Origin: RAM1 sp050247515
GTDB taxonomy: Bacteria > Pseudomonadota > Gammaproteobacteria > Burkholderiales > Burkholderiaceae_C
DNA length: 64,000 bases
Direction: 5' to 3'
NCBI GenBank assembly: GCA_050247515.1
Contig: JBFWUB010000019.1
Span: 1-64,000 of the forward strand
Shown: positions 60,701-64,000 of the stretch, piece by piece
Layout of the letters: each line of letters starts with the position of its first letter
Numbering within the stretch: position 1 is the stretch's first letter
Position numbers and translations under genes: made by a program
Notes under the pieces: generated by a model
Told to the model about the DNA's origin: nothing
Databases searched by the model: none
What the model saw: the letters and a program-made list of their open reading frames with translations, nothing else

Positions 60701-61749
60701 CCAGTGTGATGTACGTCAGCACAGGCCCTTACCAGGACCCAACCATCCGCGTCACGGCGCCCAACATCGTGCGCGCGCCACGCAACGTCAAGGTCGATGG
60801 CGTGCAGCGCCAGCGCCTGACGATCCGCTGGCAGGGCACCGACCCCAACATCGAGCCGACCGTGGCGCTGTACTACGACACCAGCAAGGCGGGTTTCAAT
60901 GGCACGCTGATCGTGGACGGCCTGCGCCAGGAGGCCGGCACGCAGACCGGCAGCTACGTGTGGGACGTGAGCCATATGGCGCCAGGTGTTTACTACATCT
61001 ACGCCGCCATCTACGACAGCCGGGGCATGGGCAAGGCCTATGCCGCGGGTGCTTTGGTCATGCCTGCATCGCCTCAGGCGGGCTTCCTGGTGCAGGACAG
61101 CCCGGGGCGGGTTCGCATCACCAATGAAAACGGCAAGACCGCCACCATCCGCATGCGCCTGGGCCGCAAGCCCACGCAGAACGTGGTGGTGCCGCTGTCG
61201 TCCAGCAAGCTGACCGAGGGCACGGTGCAGCCGCAGGCGCTGACCTTCACGCCGGCCAACTGGAACCAGTGGCAGGTGGCGACCGTGACCGGCATTGACG
61301 ACTGCGCACCCGACGGCCGCGACAGCTACCAGATCGTGGTGGGCAAGGCGCAGTCGCTGGACCCGCATTACATCGGCGTCACCGGCGAGCCCTACGAAAT
61401 TGCCAACAGGAGCAATGCCGAGGCCAGGAGCAGCACCGACAACCCCAACATCTTCCTGTGCGGCATGACGGTCGTTCTTGAAACGCAGCTGGAGCGCCGC
61501 CTGTGGGAGTACAAGCTGCGCGCTGACCTGACCAACATCGGCCCCGACCTGACCAGCATCAAGGCGCGCCTGGTGGGCGCGGCACCCGGTCACACCATCA
61601 TCGAGCCGCTCCTGCAGTATGGCGCCGTGGGGCGCGACGAAATGGGCCACACCAACGGCACCATCACCATCCAGACGCGCAACAAGGTGGCGCCCCAGGT
61701 GTTCAAGACCGGCAACCAGTACCGCTGGGCGATCACGGTGACACCATGA
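57748..61749 (+). CDS. Large exported FN3/Calx-beta-like repeat protein
   Basis: A 1333-residue exported protein. The signal peptide ends APAFAQ (cleavage about residue 28). The first 450 residues are beta-rich with no family recognised (VKIQIKQELTMERQAFDAEM; YRFGGEEQTLEVSPDVVTVK). A cadherin/Ig-like domain (about 470-580; ISYTATDG-type turn seen as YLITYTATDGALSSN) leads to three FN3-like domains with W-x-A/x-Y-Y-W-R marks (NPYWWRARASDGTRFSLWAS; KYYWRVVARDPQGAQTVSPA; TYYWRARALDSQDAASAWTP). A Calx-beta-adjacent pattern LTFTPANWNQWQVATVTGID is near residue 1165. The ATG at 57748 follows GGCAGGGA. Its stop overlaps the next gene by four bases. Confidence 0.78.
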   Translation: MNNLISSIRHLGAAALVVLGGMSAPAFAQDTVCASVKIQIKQELTMERQAFDAEMKINNTTDNGTIENVSVVVKVMEQDGTPVALTEDPNATGAKFFIRVSHKDKISDVTGTGAVAPATTAIINWLIIPAPGSAGANPSGKKYLIGATLRYRFGGEEQTLEVSPDVVTVKPLPLLTLDYFLPSEVEADDPVTLPVEPVVPFNLGVRVKNNGFAPARNMKIDSAQPKIVENVQGLLVNFQITGSSIDDAPAQNTLLLNFGDIAASTSKTGRWVMESTLSGRFTEFNASFSHADELGGAVTSILQATNAHLLIRDVRVDLPGRDLVRDFLAKDGEVIRVYESEGLDTIVTDRSGVAQLQTSGSGGTASYRLTIPPTDGFVYVKLPDPFGGTKALGTVMRSDAKLMPADNVWLSRSRNAQSKEWEYFVNFFDVNTPGIYESSFEAPAPVAQAPVIQFIADKVVRPGQQVAFMVEASSPQNSTVSLSAAPLPAGATFVQQPSSPGAGTGTGTATGTVTVNLARAAFSWTPGTGTAGDYLITYTATDGALSSNRSARIKVEADTTPAPGPGTPDIHAPLPGAQVTVLRPELAVVTSAAAQDPTIAVEFELYADEALTQVLGSATVARSTVSGSGTAVLVVPTVWQVPVDLADDNPYWWRARASDGTRFSLWASSYFGVNQNNDAPGSFNLTHPVPDAEVATRYPVLSWTNAPDSDGDTVTYVVQVYQDSGLTTSTVTSPELQPDASGATQWTVTAPLTNHAKYYWRVVARDPQGAQTVSPARMFQVHTGNLPPTQPVAVSPPNGGDATSADTLLTIQNSTDGDLDLLTYVFEIDTVSTFDSANRRSSGQVMGSMSGSTSWPVTGLVENQMYHWRVKAQDGRAESAWMVSSFLMNAVNDPPPQPTISNPGNQAWVASQQPSLQVNPVQDPEQRPVRYQFEVYDDAALANRVADGISPTTAWMSSALADKNTYYWRARALDSQDAASAWTPASVMYVSTGPYQDPTIRVTAPNIVRAPRNVKVDGVQRQRLTIRWQGTDPNIEPTVALYYDTSKAGFNGTLIVDGLRQEAGTQTGSYVWDVSHMAPGVYYIYAAIYDSRGMGKAYAAGALVMPASPQAGFLVQDSPGRVRITNENGKTATIRMRLGRKPTQNVVVPLSSSKLTEGTVQPQALTFTPANWNQWQVATVTGIDDCAPDGRDSYQIVVGKAQSLDPHYIGVTGEPYEIANRSNAEARSSTDNPNIFLCGMTVVLETQLERRLWEYKLRADLTNIGPDLTSIKARLVGAAPGHTIIEPLLQYGAVGRDEMGHTNGTITIQTRNKVAPQVFKTGNQYRWAITVTP

Positions 61750-63848
61750 ACTATTGGGTGTGCAGGGTCTTGCTGCTGGCCGGCGGTCTGCTGTCCGGGG
61801 CCGCCGGCTGGGCCCAGGTCGCTGTGTCCGGGCCCCTCACCGCCAGTGTCACCTGGCGCGCCGCGGGTGGCCCGTATGTGGTCGGCGCGGATGTGGACGT
61901 GCAGGCCGGCGGTGTGCTGACCATGGAGGCGGGCACGCAGGTATACATGGGCGCCGGCACGCGCTTGACGGTGTCGGGCGGCTCGCTGCGTGCGCTGGGC
62001 ACCGCCGCAGCGCCTGTGGTGGTGGCGTCTGACCGGCAGCGCACAGGCCAGACGCCCGCCCCCGGCGACTGGGGCACATGGCTGCTGACGGGCAGCACGG
62101 CGTCCACTCTCACGCATGTGGTGTTGCGCCACGGCAGCGGCCTGGAGGTACGCGGCGCCACGCTGGCCATGCACAACACGACGATCCAGGACCAACAGGG
62201 TGCGGCCCTGCGACAGGACCTGGCCGCCCAGGTCAGCGGCAGCGGCAACAGCGCCACGGGCAACACGCTCAACGCCGTGGTGGTGCCGGCGGGTGACATC
62301 ACCGGCACGGCGCGCTGGGGCGTGGGCGGCATTGCCTACCTGGTGGAAAGCGGCCGCGTGTCAGTGGGCGCGGCGCCGGCGGTCAGCGGCATCTCTCCGT
62401 CCAGTGTCCAGCAAGGTCAGACCGTGACGGTGACCCTGAGCGGCACGCGGCTGGGCGGCGCGTCGCAGCTGGCCGTGCAGGGTGCTGGCGTCACGGCCCA
62501 GCCCGCCGCAGGCGGGTCGGCCGCACAGGCGGTGTTTCAGCTCAGCGTGGCCGGCGACGCACCCACCGGGGCCAGAACGCTGGGCCTGTTGACAGATGCC
62601 GGGGCTGTCAGTGACGGGCCGACGCTGCTGGTCACGCGCGCACAGCCCGGGCTCACATCGGTGTCGCCCGGTTCGGTCACCGCATCGGCCAACCCGGTGA
62701 CGATCAACGCCCAGGGCAGCGCCTTCCTGCCGGCGTCCAGGCTGTATGCCGGCGCGACAGAGCTGGCCACCTCATTCATCTCGGCCACTGCACTGCAAGC
62801 CACGGGCTCATTCCCGACGCCCGGCGTGGTGGACCTGACGGTGCGCACGCCTGACCCGGACAACGCAGGCAACACGTTTGTCAGCGCCGCTCAGATATTG
62901 ACAGTGCGAACACCCAGCGACAAGCCGGACCTGACGGTGTCCAACGTAGTGGTGGGCGCGGTGAGCGCGAACGCGGACGGCTCGTACCGGTTTGCGGTGA
63001 GCTACCGGGTGAACAACGTCGGGGGTGTGCCTGCACCCGGGGGCTGGATGGTGGGCGGCTACCTGTCGGCCGATGGTGTGCTGGACGCGACGGACCGGGA
63101 CATCTACGGCCACAACAGCCCGCCGGTGGCGCTGGCGGCGGGCGCGTCGGTGGACATGACGACAGTGTTCGTGACCAAGAAGACACAGGCGGTGGGCAAC
63201 TACACGATCTTCATCAAGGCGGACGCGAACGGGGTGACATCAGGCGGGGAAGAAAACCAGACCTGCAGCAACGGGGCGTGCCTGCTGGTGCACAGCGGCT
63301 ACGCGGGTACCCCGCTGGACGGCGGGCGCATCAACGAAGCGGACGAGACCAACAACGCCACGGGCGCGGCGGTGGTGTTCCCGGTGAAATACGACCTGAC
63401 GGTGTCCAACGTAGTGGTGGGCGCGGTGAGCGCGAACGCGGACGGCTCGTACCGGTTTGCGGTGAACTACCGGGTGAACAACGTCGGGGGTGTGCCTGCA
63501 CCCGGGGGCTGGATGGTGGGCGGCTACCTGTCGGCCGATGGTGTGCTGGACGCGACGGACCGGGACATCTACGGCCACAACAGCCCGCCGGTGGCGCTGG
63601 CGGCGGGCGCGTCGGTGGACATGACGACAGTGTTCGTGACCAAGAAGACACAGGCGGTGGGCAACTACACGATCTTCATCAAGGCGGACGCGAACGGGGT
63701 GACATCAGGCGGGGAAGAAAACCAGACCTGCAGCAACGGGGCGTGCCTGCTGGTGCACAGCGGCTACGCGGGTACCCCGCTGGACGGCGGGCGCATCAAC
63801 GAAGCGGACGAGACCAACAACGCCACGGGCGCGGCGGTCTCGTTCTAA
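61746..63848 (+). CDS. Exported beta-helix/IPT protein with two near-identical CARDB repeats
   Basis: A 700-residue exported protein. The signal peptide ends GAAGWAQ (about residue 23). Residues about 25-210 are the same beta-helix-like module as in the 38135 protein (GGVLTMEAGTQVYMGAGTRL; NTTIQDQQGAALRQDLAAQV; GNTLNAVVVPAGDITGTARW). IPT-like domains follow. The C-terminal 307 residues are two almost identical 155-residue units of CARDB type (DLTVSNVVVGAVSANADGSY, NNVGGVPAPGGWMVGGYLSA, CSNGACLLVHSGYAGTPLDG). It ends with GAAVSF just after the second unit. It is directly upstream of a GspG-like gene. Confidence 0.8.
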   Translation: MNYWVCRVLLLAGGLLSGAAGWAQVAVSGPLTASVTWRAAGGPYVVGADVDVQAGGVLTMEAGTQVYMGAGTRLTVSGGSLRALGTAAAPVVVASDRQRTGQTPAPGDWGTWLLTGSTASTLTHVVLRHGSGLEVRGATLAMHNTTIQDQQGAALRQDLAAQVSGSGNSATGNTLNAVVVPAGDITGTARWGVGGIAYLVESGRVSVGAAPAVSGISPSSVQQGQTVTVTLSGTRLGGASQLAVQGAGVTAQPAAGGSAAQAVFQLSVAGDAPTGARTLGLLTDAGAVSDGPTLLVTRAQPGLTSVSPGSVTASANPVTINAQGSAFLPASRLYAGATELATSFISATALQATGSFPTPGVVDLTVRTPDPDNAGNTFVSAAQILTVRTPSDKPDLTVSNVVVGAVSANADGSYRFAVSYRVNNVGGVPAPGGWMVGGYLSADGVLDATDRDIYGHNSPPVALAAGASVDMTTVFVTKKTQAVGNYTIFIKADANGVTSGGEENQTCSNGACLLVHSGYAGTPLDGGRINEADETNNATGAAVVFPVKYDLTVSNVVVGAVSANADGSYRFAVNYRVNNVGGVPAPGGWMVGGYLSADGVLDATDRDIYGHNSPPVALAAGASVDMTTVFVTKKTQAVGNYTIFIKADANGVTSGGEENQTCSNGACLLVHSGYAGTPLDGGRINEADETNNATGAAVSF
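62928..63848 (+). repeat. Tandem 465-base duplication encoding CARDB units
   Basis: Unit 1 starts at 62928 and unit 2 at 63393, an offset of exactly 465 bases or 155 codons. Reading them side by side I find very few base differences (for example GTGAGCTACC in unit 1 versus GTGAACTACC in unit 2) apart from the last few codons. Such near-identity means a recent duplication or ongoing gene conversion. Confidence 0.85.
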
Positions 63849-63907
63849 CCAATATGTCTAAAATCCTGCCTTTTTCAATTCCAAAGAACTATAGAAAGGG
63901 GAGCGAT

Positions 63908-64000
63908 GTGAACCGTCGTCGTACTCAAGCGGGCTTCACCCTGATCGAACTGCTGGTGGTTGTGGTGATCATCGGGCTGCTGACTGCCGTGGTGGGGCCC
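63908..64000 (+). CDS. GspG-like type II secretion major pseudopilin, cut by window edge
   Basis: The first 31 codons of a pseudopilin: NRRRTQA then GFTLIELLVVVVIIG, the prepilin peptidase site (cleavage between G and F, with Glu at +5) and the hydrophobic helix ending LLTAVVGP. The AVVGP ending is typical of GspG. The start is GTG at 63908, with GGGGAG five bases before; an in-frame ATG at 63854 lacks a binding site. It lies 59 bases after the CARDB gene in the same direction, suggesting that the type II secretion genes continue to the right. Confidence 0.75.
   Translation, partial: MNRRRTQAGFTLIELLVVVVIIGLLTAVVGP

Noticed and set aside
62928..63848. Possible CRISPR-like or phase-variation repeat
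   Set aside because: The two units are 465 bases, coding and in frame with a protein domain; there are no spacers or short-unit slippage tracts.

Overview
The window reads as chromosomal DNA of a high-GC betaproteobacterium, most likely a Comamonadaceae-type member of the Burkholderiales. The reasons are the high GC coding style, TRAP uptake next to sugar-acid enzymes, several acyl-CoA catabolism operons, and short GC-rich palindromic repeats of the kind common in that family. This is inference from content; there is no rRNA gene to place it. I saw no tRNA, rRNA, transposase or CRISPR array.

Region 1 (315-9628) is a sugar-acid catabolic locus. A GntR/FadR-type regulator, a three-gene TRAP transporter, a UxaA-type dehydratase and an Ldh-family dehydrogenase run leftward. 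Two short-chain dehydrogenases and a fumarylacetoacetate-hydrolase-family enzyme run rightward from the same divergent promoter region, which carries a TGGTCAGACCA operator candidate. The set fits a non-phosphorylative route: aldonate, 2-keto-3-deoxy acid, 2,4-diketo acid, then pyruvate plus a small hydroxyacid.

Region 2 (9646-14935) holds small membrane or hypothetical genes, a MuiA-like DUF4139 protein, and a hipA-hipB toxin-antitoxin pair in reversed order with an operator resembling the E. coli HipB site.

Region 3 (15031-25541) is a TetR-headed beta-oxidation operon: acyl-CoA dehydrogenase, DUF2147 protein, fused 3-hydroxyacyl-CoA dehydrogenase/enoyl-CoA hydratase, thiolase, hydrolase, thioesterase, SDR, HCCA-isomerase-like protein and enoyl-CoA hydratase.

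Region 4 (25662-29540) has a TPR-methyltransferase and an ECF42-type sigma factor with two DGPF/YCII proteins and a VOC protein. A putative ECF42 promoter lies before the second DGPF gene.

Region 5 (29786-37970) is a second TetR-headed acyl-CoA operon resembling acyclic-terpene (Atu) or leucine-type pathways: SDR, carboxylase beta subunit, acyl-CoA dehydrogenase, biotin-carboxylase alpha subunit, acyl-CoA dehydrogenase and thioesterase. GC-rich palindromic repeats sit in frame inside both carboxylase subunits and form the end of the ECF42 gene.

Region 6 (38135-64000) is the most unusual part. It is a 26-kb rightward run of very large Sec-exported proteins: a beta-helix/IPT protein, a glycine-rich protein, a 2131-residue Ig/FN3 protein, a Sec-exported RHS/YD toxin, an FN3 protein and a CARDB-repeat protein. 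It ends at the start of a GspG-like pseudopilin gene. Behind the RHS gene is an AT-richer array of immunity-like genes, an orphan RHS toxin tip and a decayed immunity duplicate. I infer a surface or secreted polymorphic-toxin system that may be linked to a type II secretion machine, with repeated toxin-tip exchange.
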